Assembly: GCA_002307055.1 (NCBI GenBank)
Contig: DBTM01000049.1
Coordinates: 15,819-79,818, forward strand
DNA: 64,000 nt
Direction of reading: 5' to 3'
From: Clostridiales bacterium UBA1316
GTDB taxonomy: Bacteria; Bacillota; Clostridia; Oscillospirales; Oscillospiraceae
This document shows, one piece after another, positions 35,664 through 44,108 of this stretch; the first letter of the stretch is position 1; each line of letters begins with the position of its first letter. The notes beneath the pieces are model-generated. The model had not been told where the DNA came from and searched no databases. It was given only the letters and a program-made list of their open reading frames with translations. Position numbers and translations under genes: made by a program.

Positions 35664-35931
35664 ATGAACCTCTCCCTGCTGTACAACGGCAGCATATAAT
35701 TATTGATGCAGGATAAAAATATAACAACTTGTATTATACCATGAAGCAGCATAGGCTGAATATAGCAATTATTTATTATGGTACGACGGCTATACGATTA
35801 AAGCCTTCAGCGGCCAGTGCATGAATACACAGTGAATAAATCATGAATTCCTTTATTGAAACAGCTGAAATGTGCGATAATAATACTGAAGAATACTATT
35901 ATAAATACCGAACAGAAAAGGGGCGTACCAA

Positions 35932-36141
35932 ATGAAAATCAGTGCCAGAAATCAAATAAAAGGCAAAATCACGAATATCAAAGAGGGTGCCGTCAATGCG
36001 ATCGTCGTCCTTGATATTGGCGGAGGCAACAAAATAAGTGCGACGATTTCGATGGATGCCGTAAAGGAACTTGACCTGAAGGTTGGCAGAGACGCTTATG
36101 CAATTATTAAAGCTACATCTGTAATGGTTGGAATCGACTGA
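35932..36141 (+). CDS. Molbindin (Mop/TOBE domain protein)
   Basis: A 69-residue single Mop domain. The pattern SARNQIKGKITNIKEGAVNA and the C-terminal AYAIIKATSVMVGID match molbindins, which bind molybdate or tungstate as small oligomers. AAAAGGGG lies upstream of the ATG, with TTGAAA and a TAATAA-type -10 about 50-75 nt before the start. The gene is monocistronic with a strong terminator. It points to Mo/W use by the cell and fits the possible cofactor-sensing leaders further downstream. Confidence 0.92.
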   Translation: MKISARNQIKGKITNIKEGAVNAIVVLDIGGGNKISATISMDAVKELDLKVGRDAYAIIKATSVMVGID

Positions 36142-36163
36142 ATATCAGCTTAATAAATAACGG

Positions 36164-36210
36164 AAATAATCGACCCTGGATTTCTTTAAGAAATCCAGGG
36201 TCGATTATTT
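36164..36210 (+). terminator. Intrinsic terminator after molbindin
   Basis: A 20-bp perfect stem (36164-36183 with 36191-36210) around CTTTAAG. Its A/T-rich foot supplies the T-run. Confidence 0.9.
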
Positions 36211-36388
36211 TGCCTGCCCAAGATAAACGCTGTGTGTCCCGGTTTCCTGAAAGTTGCATTAGAGAAAGGCTCAAAATATATACAGTGAGATAAAGCTATG
36301 TTGTGAGAACAGTAAATGATTCGAATTTTGATACTGTGAGCACGTTACTCTAATAAATCCTAGGTGATACTATATTAGTTACTTTTAG

Positions 36389-36394
36389 TATAAT
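36389..36394 (+). promoter_or_regulatory. TATAAT element upstream of the phosphoesterase/NHL gene
   Basis: A perfect TATAAT lies about 92 nt before the start codon at 36486; I see no convincing -35. The rest of the 275-nt gap (36211-36485) holds no gene I can support. Confidence 0.45.
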
Positions 36395-36485
36395 AATCCA
36401 ACTGTCTGAGGGAGGACACATCGGGAGAAACCAGCAATCCAGGAGGCTTATTAACCAGTAAGTTTTATGAAGAGGAAGGAAACAA

Positions 36486-39400
36486 ATGAAGATTGCGTTG
36501 AAAAAGAAACTGTCGCTGTTACTTGTACTGGCATTGATTTTATCCATGCTACCGGGGCTGTCAGTCACAGCCGCCGCGGAAACCACCTCTTGCCTTGCAT
36601 TTGCCTCTGACGCGCATAATGACACGGACAACAAGACAAACAACACGGATACTTGGCTCAAAGCCATCCAAACAACCGGTGCCGCCAGCCACATAGATTA
36701 TATGGGCTTCTGCGGCGACATGGGCAGCGCCTACGACAGCGACACGATATTCTGGAACGATGTACAAGCCACAATGAACATAGTGGACGGGTATATAACC
36801 TCCGGCTTTATCGGAAAAGCTGATTACACACTGGGCAACCATGAATGGTTTGTGTCTGCAGGCGGCAACTATGGCTATTATCTCAACAACAGCGATTATC
36901 CCGAAGCCGCAGCTACCTGCAGCAAATTTCTCCGCATCGGCGAAAGTGCAAAAACAGACAGCTACATCACCTATTGCTTCGGCTCCTGGGGCGATGTGGC
37001 GACAGACACCTCAAAATACGGCTTCGGCGATGACGATATCGCCGCACTCAGCACATATCTGGCTACGGCTCCTACCGATATTCCCATTTTCATCATGTCC
37101 CATTATCCGCTCCATTCCTTCGGGAGCAGGGTCAGCATCAACGCGGATAAAGTCATTTCCTTGCTGAACAACTACCCCAATGTGGTCTTCCTTTGGGGCC
37201 ATAACCACAGCGTCTTTGACACCAACTATGATATGGTCAATGAAGCCGGTGATTATCTCAATGTTTCCGGCGCCGATACGAAAATCAACTTCACCTACAC
37301 TTCCGCGGGCTGCATGAGTGACAGTGAATACGGTACCGGCAGTCACTTCGTGGAAGGCAAAGGCCTAATCGTAAAAATTGACGGCAGTCAAGTTAATTTC
37401 ACCCATTATGACATAAACGGCAAAGCGATCAACGACTCTCGGACAATCGATATGTCAAAGATCCGCGAGGACCACAGTGCCGGTCCGTTTGTTGTCAAGT
37501 TTAAGGACGGACACACCAACCAGATGATCGCTTATGAAACCGTCGCGGCGGGTGCGAGTGCCACGGAGCCGGCGCATGTCAAGTACGACGGTTATATCTA
37601 TACGGGCTGGGATAAGGCGTTCAACAACATCACCCAAGACATAACCGCTACGGCTACATATATTGAAAAGCCTGAGCCGTTGGCCAAACAGACCGGGCTT
37701 GATACAGGCTACGTGTATATCAGTCTGTATGTCAATACCGATGCCGCCGTCGGGAAAGACGGCAGTCCGATTATCCTCTATCCGATTCCATGGACGGACG
37801 GGCAGACTATCGACGATGCCGTCCTCGCGCTGCATCAGCAGCAATATCCGGGCTATACGACCGATTCTGCGGGTGTCGTCATCAATAATGCAAACGGCTT
37901 TGACTGCTACAGCACGCTCTGGGGCCACACACCCAAATATAATGCCCTGGCTTTTAACAACACCAGCTTTGTAGACGGCGCCAAGACAACGGCGGACGGC
38001 GATGTCTACTATCTCCTAGCCTATGACGACAGTTGGATTACCACCAGCTTCATTAATCCCAATATTACACAAGCTGTAACCGGTGAATATATCACCATGC
38101 AGGCTATGACCCAGAACATGAACTCCGACTATACTTACACGCCTAAGGCTATTGCTGCCGCTGATATCTATGCCGGTACGAACCTCGCCAGCCTGACGGA
38201 TACCGGTGTCGACACCGACACCAAGGGCTCGTTTACCCTCAGCTTTACCCAGCCCGGCAGATACTATATCGTGGCTAAGGTCAGCGGCAAGGGGAACCCC
38301 GTCGCCATTATTGATATTAAAGAAAACGACGGCAGCTATGTTTACATTAATCTCTCCGTTGACGGCAGCGTGAAGTACGACAAATCCGGTAATTATATCG
38401 CTCATTATCCTATCGCCTTCACACCCGGCGCCACCGTCAATGACATTTTATCCAAGCTCCACGCGTATGCTTACGGCGCGGGCAGCGCATGGACGTCTTA
38501 TGACAAGGACGGTGCCACCATTGTCACGTCTGTCTGGGGCCTCGATTATGAGACCAACTGCGGCTATATCTATAAAAACAGCCTGCCCTCCGGCGGCTCC
38601 GCGACTGTGAGCAGCGGCGATGTCATCGATGTCAACGGCTTCTCCTCCTCGTCAACACACACCAAAGCATCGATGTTCGACGTGAAATACGCCGAAATTG
38701 CCGTCGACGAGAATATCACGCTGACAGCGGTGAATACAGTGCCGGGAGAAACGCCTGCGGTCAACGGCGCAACCCCCGTTTATATCAATTTCAAGAGCAC
38801 CAGTTATACAACTGATGCCACAGGTAAGGCCACAATAAGCTTTGCCAAAGACGGCACTTATATCGTGACCGGCGGAACTATGACCAACTCTGCCTGCCCC
38901 ATCGCTGTCATCAAGGTCGGTGCCGGCGGACCCATGACTATTTATCAAATTGCCGTCACGGGTATTACGAGTGTTCCCACGAACGGTTTAGTCGGCACGC
39001 CGCTGACGCTGACCGGCACCATTGCCCCTACCGGAGCCACATTTAAGAACATTGTCTGGAGCGTCAAGAGCGGTGCTGCGACAATCTCCGGCGCTCAGCT
39101 CACCGCTGCCGCCTCCGGCAGCGTGGTTGTTACCGCCACAATAAAAAATGGCGTCGAGACTGGAACGGACTTTACTAAAGACTTCTCCGTCGGTTTCTCT
39201 AAAGTATCTACAGATACGCCGGTCGGCACTGTTTACTTCTACGCTGTCATCGATAAAGACATTCAGAAGGATTCCGGCGGAAACAACATTGCGTACTATC
39301 CAATCCAGATATGTGCAGGCGATACTATTGCCGATGCGATCAGCAAGCTGCATCAGCAGGCTTACGGCGACGCCGGTGCCTGGGGATATCAGACGGTCAC

Positions 39401-40928
39401 AACATATGGCTTGGTTCTCAACAAGCTTTTGGGTGTCAGCTGTCTCAACATGTCGTACGGCGGCGGTGTCTGGACTCCGGAAGATTTTGCAAAAATGGTG
39501 CATACCGACGTTACCAAATCGGCAGCCGACGGTATGATCATTTACCTCACCAACTTCACAAGCCTTACTTACTTCAGGACAGGCTACTTTGACCAGCAGT
39601 ACGTCACTCTGCCCACCGGCGGTTCGGTTACTTTGACCTTCGGCCGCAGCTCCGGACAGGGCGCCTTAAGCCTTTGCACCGGTACCGCCGTCTCTGTGGA
39701 TGGTACATCCGTCGGTAACACAGATAGCAAGACCGCTAAGATTACCCTCACATTTACCACGCCCGGCAGGCATATTGTCACCGGCGCGTCTGGCACATCC
39801 TGGGGAACAGCGGTATGCGTGGTTGATGTCATTAATCCGGTCACCGATATTACAGGAGTTACTTCATCAGGCATTGTCGGTACACCCCTGCCCCTGACCG
39901 GCTCTGTTGTCCCGGCTGATGCGACGAACAAGACAATTGTCTGGAGCGTCAAGAGCGGCGCAGCGACGATTTCCGGCGGTCAGCTCACAACCAACGCTGC
40001 CGGAAACGTGGTCGTCACCGCCACGATTGCCAAAGGTTTAGCCGGTTCAAGCTACACCAAGGACTTTTCAATTACCTTCACCGCCCCAACACCGGCGGCG
40101 ACAACAACCTTCGCGGGCTTCACGCTGAGCTCAGCAGGTAATCCGATCAAGCTCAACGGTATCTCGGATCTGGTGGTTAACGCTGCCGGACATACGTTCA
40201 TCACGGATTATTACAACGGCAGAGTCGTCGAATACGACGCGGCAGGGAAGTATGTAGCGTCCTACGGCACAGTGGGTACAGGAGCCAATCAGATGACAAA
40301 GCCGATGGGGATTGCCATTGACGCGAGCGGGTATCTGTATGTAGCAGACTCCGGCAACAGCAGAATCGTCCGCTTCCTGCCGTCAGCAGGCGCCATCACC
40401 AACTGGCAGACCTACGGCACCCTCGGCAGCGGCGCAAACCAGCTCAGCAAGCCGCTGGGCGTCGCGGTAAAGGACGGGACGATCTACGTCGCCGACACGG
40501 GCAACAACAGGATTGCGACGTTTGACACCGCAGGCGCAAACTGGCACGCCTACGGCACAAAGGGTTCCGGCGACGGCCAATTCGGCAACCCGTACGATGT
40601 GGCTGTGGATACACAGGGCAACATCTGGGTGAGCGACACGATGAATAAGCGCGTTGAAGAGCTTGACGCCGCCGGGAACTTCCTCAAAGCATACACGGGG
40701 TATGACTATACCTACGGTTTGGCAATCGACGGTTACGGCAACGTGTTTGTCACCGAACGGGCAACAGGCCTCATCAAATGCGTGAACAGCACAGCCGTCT
40801 ACGGCGGCAAGGGAACCGTGACAGGGAAGTTCACAAACCCGGTCGGTCTATTCATCGGCACAGACAATGTCCTCTGGGTTGTCGACGTCACAAGCGGCAA
40901 AGTACAGAAGACACAGATAACATATTAA
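36486..40928 (+). CDS. Secreted metallophosphoesterase with InlB, DUF4430-like, Ig-like and NHL domains
   Basis: A 1,480-residue secreted protein. A signal peptide (to about residue 32, SVTAAAE) is followed by a calcineurin-type metallophosphoesterase domain (about 35-330) with SDAH, CGDM, GNHE, SHYPLH and GHNH metal-ligand motifs. Next come an InlB-type repeat (about 340-395, ending with ITQDITATATY), DUF4430-like domains (about 405-530, 615-740, 915-1090), Ig-like Big2-type domains with the motif IVWSVKSGAATISG (about 820 and 1,140), and a C-terminal NHL beta-propeller (about 1,215-1,480; VADSGNSRIVRF, VADTGNNRIATF, VSDTMNKRVEEL). It has no wall anchor, so it may be released or held by partners. 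The RiPP precursor follows 21 nt downstream with no terminator between. Confidence 0.82.
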   Translation: MKIALKKKLSLLLVLALILSMLPGLSVTAAAETTSCLAFASDAHNDTDNKTNNTDTWLKAIQTTGAASHIDYMGFCGDMGSAYDSDTIFWNDVQATMNIVDGYITSGFIGKADYTLGNHEWFVSAGGNYGYYLNNSDYPEAAATCSKFLRIGESAKTDSYITYCFGSWGDVATDTSKYGFGDDDIAALSTYLATAPTDIPIFIMSHYPLHSFGSRVSINADKVISLLNNYPNVVFLWGHNHSVFDTNYDMVNEAGDYLNVSGADTKINFTYTSAGCMSDSEYGTGSHFVEGKGLIVKIDGSQVNFTHYDINGKAINDSRTIDMSKIREDHSAGPFVVKFKDGHTNQMIAYETVAAGASATEPAHVKYDGYIYTGWDKAFNNITQDITATATYIEKPEPLAKQTGLDTGYVYISLYVNTDAAVGKDGSPIILYPIPWTDGQTIDDAVLALHQQQYPGYTTDSAGVVINNANGFDCYSTLWGHTPKYNALAFNNTSFVDGAKTTADGDVYYLLAYDDSWITTSFINPNITQAVTGEYITMQAMTQNMNSDYTYTPKAIAAADIYAGTNLASLTDTGVDTDTKGSFTLSFTQPGRYYIVAKVSGKGNPVAIIDIKENDGSYVYINLSVDGSVKYDKSGNYIAHYPIAFTPGATVNDILSKLHAYAYGAGSAWTSYDKDGATIVTSVWGLDYETNCGYIYKNSLPSGGSATVSSGDVIDVNGFSSSSTHTKASMFDVKYAEIAVDENITLTAVNTVPGETPAVNGATPVYINFKSTSYTTDATGKATISFAKDGTYIVTGGTMTNSACPIAVIKVGAGGPMTIYQIAVTGITSVPTNGLVGTPLTLTGTIAPTGATFKNIVWSVKSGAATISGAQLTAAASGSVVVTATIKNGVETGTDFTKDFSVGFSKVSTDTPVGTVYFYAVIDKDIQKDSGGNNIAYYPIQICAGDTIADAISKLHQQAYGDAGAWGYQTVTTYGLVLNKLLGVSCLNMSYGGGVWTPEDFAKMVHTDVTKSAADGMIIYLTNFTSLTYFRTGYFDQQYVTLPTGGSVTLTFGRSSGQGALSLCTGTAVSVDGTSVGNTDSKTAKITLTFTTPGRHIVTGASGTSWGTAVCVVDVINPVTDITGVTSSGIVGTPLPLTGSVVPADATNKTIVWSVKSGAATISGGQLTTNAAGNVVVTATIAKGLAGSSYTKDFSITFTAPTPAATTTFAGFTLSSAGNPIKLNGISDLVVNAAGHTFITDYYNGRVVEYDAAGKYVASYGTVGTGANQMTKPMGIAIDASGYLYVADSGNSRIVRFLPSAGAITNWQTYGTLGSGANQLSKPLGVAVKDGTIYVADTGNNRIATFDTAGANWHAYGTKGSGDGQFGNPYDVAVDTQGNIWVSDTMNKRVEELDAAGNFLKAYTGYDYTYGLAIDGYGNVFVTERATGLIKCVNSTAVYGGKGTVTGKFTNPVGLFIGTDNVLWVVDVTSGKVQKTQITY
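40149..40194 (+). repeat. NHL-domain segment duplicated at the right edge of the window
   Basis: These 46 nt match 63955-64000 at 45 of 46 positions. Both encode the start of an NHL propeller (KLNGISDLVVNAAGH). Confidence 0.9.
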
Positions 40929-40949
40929 AATATGAAGGAGAATAAATCT

Positions 40950-41090
40950 ATGGACAATCAGAAAAAGGAATACGCCGCACCGGAGCTTAAGGAGCTCGGC
41001 GAATTCAGCAAAATAACGCAGAGCGGCTGGGTGGGCGACTCAAGCGACGGCGTCTGGCCGGAGGATTTCCCGGAACAATGGGGGTCGTAA
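40950..41090 (+). CDS. Lasso-peptide-like RiPP precursor
   Basis: A 46-codon gene with GAAGGAG 9 nt before the ATG. The leader carries the lasso pattern: Lys5-Lys6, Tyr8, Pro11, Leu13, Leu16-Gly17, Phe19 and Thr23 (YxxPxLxxLGxFxxxT). With Thr at -2, as in known lasso leaders, the core begins at Ser25 and is 22 residues: SGWVGDSSD, then GVWPEDFPEQWGS. Asp33 is core position 9, so a 9-residue ring between Ser1 and Asp9 is possible; an alternative is Gly1-Asp8 starting at Gly26. The C-terminal Ser matches the site that an HprK-like kinase phosphorylates in paeninodin. Genes for B1, B2 and such a kinase are convergent just downstream. It is probably co-transcribed with the NHL protein upstream. 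Confidence 0.85.
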   Translation: MDNQKKEYAAPELKELGEFSKITQSGWVGDSSDGVWPEDFPEQWGS

Positions 41091-41120
41091 ACATCACTAA
41101 AAGCTATAAATAAACAGGGA

Positions 41121-41149
41121 ATCGCCTCGGTGTAGCCCACCGAGGCGAT
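41121..41149. terminator. Convergent terminator between RiPP precursor and kinase gene
   Basis: A 12-bp perfect stem (ATCGCCTCGGTG) with a 5-nt loop, CTTTCTT on the + side and a partly T-rich flank on the - side. Confidence 0.8.
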
Positions 41150-41196
41150 CTTTCTTATGTTAAAAAGGGTAATGCCGTATTTGGAAGCTTTTGAAA

Positions 41197-42123
41197 TTAC
41201 GCTGACAACACAGTGTTTTCCAGCAGCCGGATGAATACATTCATATCCGAGAAGCTTTTCGGTCGGCAGACGCGATAAAGAAGAACGTTGGATGCGACAT
41301 TAGCACACTGGACAAACCGCTCCCGCGGTAAATCGGTCAGTTCGTAGATGAGCGGGCGGTAGATATTCTCGATGAGCAGCGTCAGCCTCTCCGCACCGGA
41401 TATCTTTTTTATTTGGGGCGTATCAGCGGTCTCCTCCAGAACACATATGGCATACAGCGGGTGCGGTTCACGGCTGCCCGGAAATGAAGCGGCATATTTG
41501 TTCAGTACAGGCGAGACCGGCGGCGCGTCCGGTGCGCGGCGCAGTATCTCTTGATAACTGTCCAGGGCAATCTTTGATCGGGTCAAGCCGGGGTAAAGTA
41601 CCGGTTTTCCCGATGCACTGATATGAATGGCGCAAATATCGTCCGATAAAAACGGATGGTCTCTCACAGCAAGTGCGGAAGCGGTCGTTGATTTTCCTGC
41701 GCCCTTCATACCGGTAAAGATAACAGCCCCGTTCGGCGTCGCGACAGCGCTCCCGTGCAGCACAAAAACACCCCGCTGGTACAGTAAGGTGCCGACAGCC
41801 GTACCGAATGCATATGTAGCGATATCGCCGTCCTTGGCACCGCTGAATGGCTCAATAATGATTTCGTCGCCGTTGCGTATGAGATACCGGGCGACATTTT
41901 TTATGTCCACCAGGACTGAACCGGGAGCGGCTGTGATAACCGGGTCGGCACGGACGCTGTTGTCAAGGGTTTCGGGAACTTTTCCGCAGCGCATAACGGC
42001 GTCCGGTATAACAGACCCTGACGCTTCGGGCAAACCAAAATCAGCGGCGCTTGGAAGCGCACACTGAAGATTGATGCCAAAAGCTCTGTAAATCGGATCA
42101 CCGTCAGATGATCTCTGAAGCAT
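41197..42123 (-). CDS. HprK-like peptide serine kinase of the RiPP locus
   Basis: A 308-residue protein with the C-terminal fold of HPr kinase: LHGSAV (His123), P-loop GMKGAGKST (138-146), FLSDDICAI (Asp161/162) and the KIALDSYQ segment. It lacks the N-terminal domain of true HprK. Such kinases occur in lasso gene clusters of Firmicutes, where PadeK-type enzymes phosphorylate the C-terminal Ser of the precursor. The precursor here ends in Ser and lies convergent to this gene. GGAGGG lies 8 nt before the ATG. It is the last gene of the B1-B2-kinase operon. Confidence 0.85.
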   Translation of the reverse strand: MLQRSSDGDPIYRAFGINLQCALPSAADFGLPEASGSVIPDAVMRCGKVPETLDNSVRADPVITAAPGSVLVDIKNVARYLIRNGDEIIIEPFSGAKDGDIATYAFGTAVGTLLYQRGVFVLHGSAVATPNGAVIFTGMKGAGKSTTASALAVRDHPFLSDDICAIHISASGKPVLYPGLTRSKIALDSYQEILRRAPDAPPVSPVLNKYAASFPGSREPHPLYAICVLEETADTPQIKKISGAERLTLLIENIYRPLIYELTDLPRERFVQCANVASNVLLYRVCRPKSFSDMNVFIRLLENTVLSA

Positions 42124-42159
42124 TGTATAGCCCTCCAGCCTAATTATTGGGAATAAGTG

Positions 42160-42576
42160 TCAGACGGGCAGAAACTCGCTGTAGGTTCCGTTCTTTAAAA
42201 CCTCATATCCGCAGCATTCCAGCCAGGCGTGCGCGTTGACGGATGATTTCCCTTTATTGACACCGATTCTGATGACGGCGCCGACGCCGGCAGCGCTGAG
42301 CGAGTCACGCAATGCCACGGCTTTTCGCAGGCATGTGACCTGCCACGGCAGGTGTGCACAAATTCTTTTTAAAATAATCAAGCGTTGCCTAAGAATTTCA
42401 ATATCCCCGCTTTTGCCGGAGGAGGATTGATCCATGTCTCGAAAAACATGTTTTCTGGTTAAGCTGTAGGGTAAAAATCGCATCATTATTTCAGCACTGA
42501 CGAGCCGGAGCGTCAGCTCAAGCACGACGCGCTTATCACCGGAGGGCATGCCGATAAAACCACGAAGAGCGTTCAT
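42160..42576 (-). CDS. Lasso-type B2 leader peptidase (transglutaminase-like)
   Basis: A 138-residue protein with the B2 fold. Cys82 lies in WQVTCLRKAVALRDSL and His116 in VNAHAWLE, the Cys-His core of the transglutaminase-like peptidase (PF13471 type). In lasso systems B2 cuts the leader after B1 has bound it. The N-terminal ~60 residues are helical. It overlaps B1 by 4 nt (ATGA). The third acidic triad residue is not obvious. The kinase gene starts 36 nt downstream. Confidence 0.87.
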   Translation of the reverse strand: MNALRGFIGMPSGDKRVVLELTLRLVSAEIMMRFLPYSLTRKHVFRDMDQSSSGKSGDIEILRQRLIILKRICAHLPWQVTCLRKAVALRDSLSAAGVGAVIRIGVNKGKSSVNAHAWLECCGYEVLKNGTYSEFLPV

Positions 42577-42833
42577 GAGAGCGACACGAGATTCGCCGAT
42601 ACCAAGTGATTTATGAGACCGAGTAAGTCACGGCGCATAACTGATGCATCGGCATTAAATTCATTAATCAAAATTTTCAGGATGGCTTCTGTTTCTCCGT
42701 ATTCAGGGATGAGCTCCCATATGCGTGTGCCAATCTCATTGAGGGCGTAATATTTACCTGTATTAATGTTTAATATGGTTACTTCGTTGTCTAGCTTTGT
42801 CGCGACAATATCAGATGCAGTTTTTATAGTCAT
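42573..42833 (-). CDS. PqqD-like RiPP recognition element (lasso B1)
   Basis: An 86-residue winged-helix protein with the PqqD/RRE pattern: VTILNINTGKYYALNEIGTRIWEL, then a helical C-terminal part with DLLGLINHLVSANLV. In lasso and other RiPP systems this element binds the leader, often through its Tyr/Pro/Leu positions, and presents it to the B2 protease. It is first in the operon, under a near-consensus promoter, and overlaps B2 by 4 nt. Confidence 0.9.
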   Translation of the reverse strand: MTIKTASDIVATKLDNEVTILNINTGKYYALNEIGTRIWELIPEYGETEAILKILINEFNADASVMRRDLLGLINHLVSANLVSLS

Positions 42834-42874
42834 CGGGGCTCACCGCCTATATAATTTACTGATTATCAATTCAG

Positions 42875-42903
42875 AGTATAAGCAAAAGCTCTTAAAATGT
42901 CAA
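42875..42903 (-). promoter_or_regulatory. Promoter of the B1-B2-kinase operon
   Basis: On the minus strand TTGACA (42903-42898), 17-nt spacer and TATACT (42880-42875), about 42 nt before B1. It is the strongest -35 match in this region. Confidence 0.85.
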
Positions 42904-43038
42904 ACGTTTGAATGTATCCAGTACGTCCGCGCATACTCATCAGGTTCTTAAAATACGACGTATCAATAAAAATGAAGCATAATCCTTCCCCATACAGAAT
43001 CACGCCTCAAACCCGAGGGGAATCAATGACATCGGTAT

Positions 43039-43524
43039 TTAAGCTGGGATGAACTCAATACGTACAACGGCATATATCCAATAGGACGATTCGGCACCTG
43101 GGATGAAGAGCCTCATCGGCTGCATATTCTTTGCCAACGGATTTTTACCTGCGCACAACGACATCACTATTTTGTAGTTGGTCAGATATTCACCGGTGAG
43201 GCTTATGGTATATTGATCCCGCGCAATGAACCGGATAACTTTGAAATCTGTTAGCTTTTTACCGTATTTTGCCAGGAAGGTGTCAAGAAGCGGCCCGACT
43301 GCGCTGACATTGCCTGCTTTGGCTGTTTTACCTGAGGCGCTTAGCTGGACGCATCTAAGCTTTGCCAGGTCATTCGGTGTCACCGTAAATTCTTTATCCG
43401 TCAGACCGGAGATTGTAATCGGGGTATCTCCGTAAGACGATATGTCAGCTGTTATTTTTGCCGCGCAGCCCGTACAAAGAAAGCATACGAGCAGAGCGGT
43501 TGTTATTATTTTATAGTGTTTCAT
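43039..43524 (-). CDS. Lipoprotein, possibly of the molybdopterin-binding (SuoX-like) fold
   Basis: I take the ATG at 43524; upstream in-frame codons to 43590 lack a signal. The 161-residue product has a lipoprotein signal with lipobox LCTGC. The mature part contains FTVTPNDLAKL, AVGPLLDTFLAKYG and the end PMRLFIPGAESSYWIYAVVRIEFI. This ordering (a DL-x-L strand, a G-x-LLD-x-L helix and a PLRL-x-x-PG...IEF end) is like sulfite-oxidase-type molybdopterin-binding domains. No catalytic Cys is clear, so cofactor binding is uncertain. It may be related to the surface proteins downstream. Confidence 0.55.
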   Translation of the reverse strand: MKHYKIITTALLVCFLCTGCAAKITADISSYGDTPITISGLTDKEFTVTPNDLAKLRCVQLSASGKTAKAGNVSAVGPLLDTFLAKYGKKLTDFKVIRFIARDQYTISLTGEYLTNYKIVMSLCAGKNPLAKNMQPMRLFIPGAESSYWIYAVVRIEFIPA

Positions 43525-43707
43525 AAAATCACCCACAGGCACGTTAGCTCTTAAAACACGGCTTAATTTCATTGATAGTATCATATGCAAGAAAACATAT
43601 CAATCACAAAATCTGAACAAAAGCATATAAAAGTAAACAAACAATGTCTGCCACATTATGAATCAATAACAAACGTAACAAAAATTGATGAATAGTGTTC
43701 GAAGCAA

Positions 43708-43736
43708 TTGACATTTCAGCCGTTGGTCTTTAGAAT
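43708..43736 (+). promoter_or_regulatory. Promoter of the surface-protein operon leader
   Basis: TTGACA (43708-43713), 17-nt spacer and TAGAAT (43731-43736). Transcription would begin near 43743. Confidence 0.85.
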
Positions 43737-43742
43737 AGACTC

Positions 43743-44030
43743 CGTTGGGAATATTTTCGTTTCGTCATCAAAATTTATATATTACCCACTTTTTCCAATT
43801 TAATTGAATAATCTGAATTTCCTTTGCTGAGCATGTTCTAAGGGCTTATGCCTATGAACGCACAGCCTGAGCTTTAAGCTCGCGATGCGGGGGTGGAAAC
43901 GCTCCTGTTCTCCATATTTGAGAGGGAAGTCGCATGTTTTCAACGTCGATATGAGGATGCTATGTCATAATTGTATCTCATTTCTTCGTTTAAAAAGGCT
44001 GCTTTGCATCTCGGCAAGGCAGCCTTTTTA
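43743..44030 (+). promoter_or_regulatory. Structured leader RNA with terminator, possibly Moco-type riboswitch
   Basis: A ~290-nt leader lies between a near-consensus promoter and an intrinsic terminator, with the operon starting at 44109. It contains the blocks CTGAGC (43827), TTCTAA (43836), GCCTGAG (43865) and TGGAAACG (43894). A GAGCTT/AAGCTC hairpin sits at about 43870. The same four blocks, in order and within 3 nt of the same spacing, occur before the giant gene at 56698. Parts resemble the Moco RNA family from my memory of the moaA leader. I cannot verify that here. Confidence 0.5.
43992..44029 (+). terminator. Leader terminator before the surface operon
   Basis: A 16-bp stem (one G-T pair) with loop ATCTCG and five Ts at the end. 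Read-through would be needed to express 44109 onward, so it may be the regulatory switch point. Confidence 0.88.
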
Positions 44031-44108
44031 AGTAAATTACCTCTGATAGAAAAGATCGGCTATTCATACTATTGGTAACGATACATGCGGGCAGGCGGCG
44101 GTAAAATC

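Noticed and set aside
40958..41140. Antisense frame over the RiPP precursor
   Set aside because: No ribosome binding site, and the + strand frame has an excellent one with a lasso leader motif.
43820..44030. Cobalamin riboswitch, T-box or 6S RNA
   Set aside because: No GCCACTG box for cobalamin, no TGGNACCGCG for T-box, and no clear 6S central bubble.
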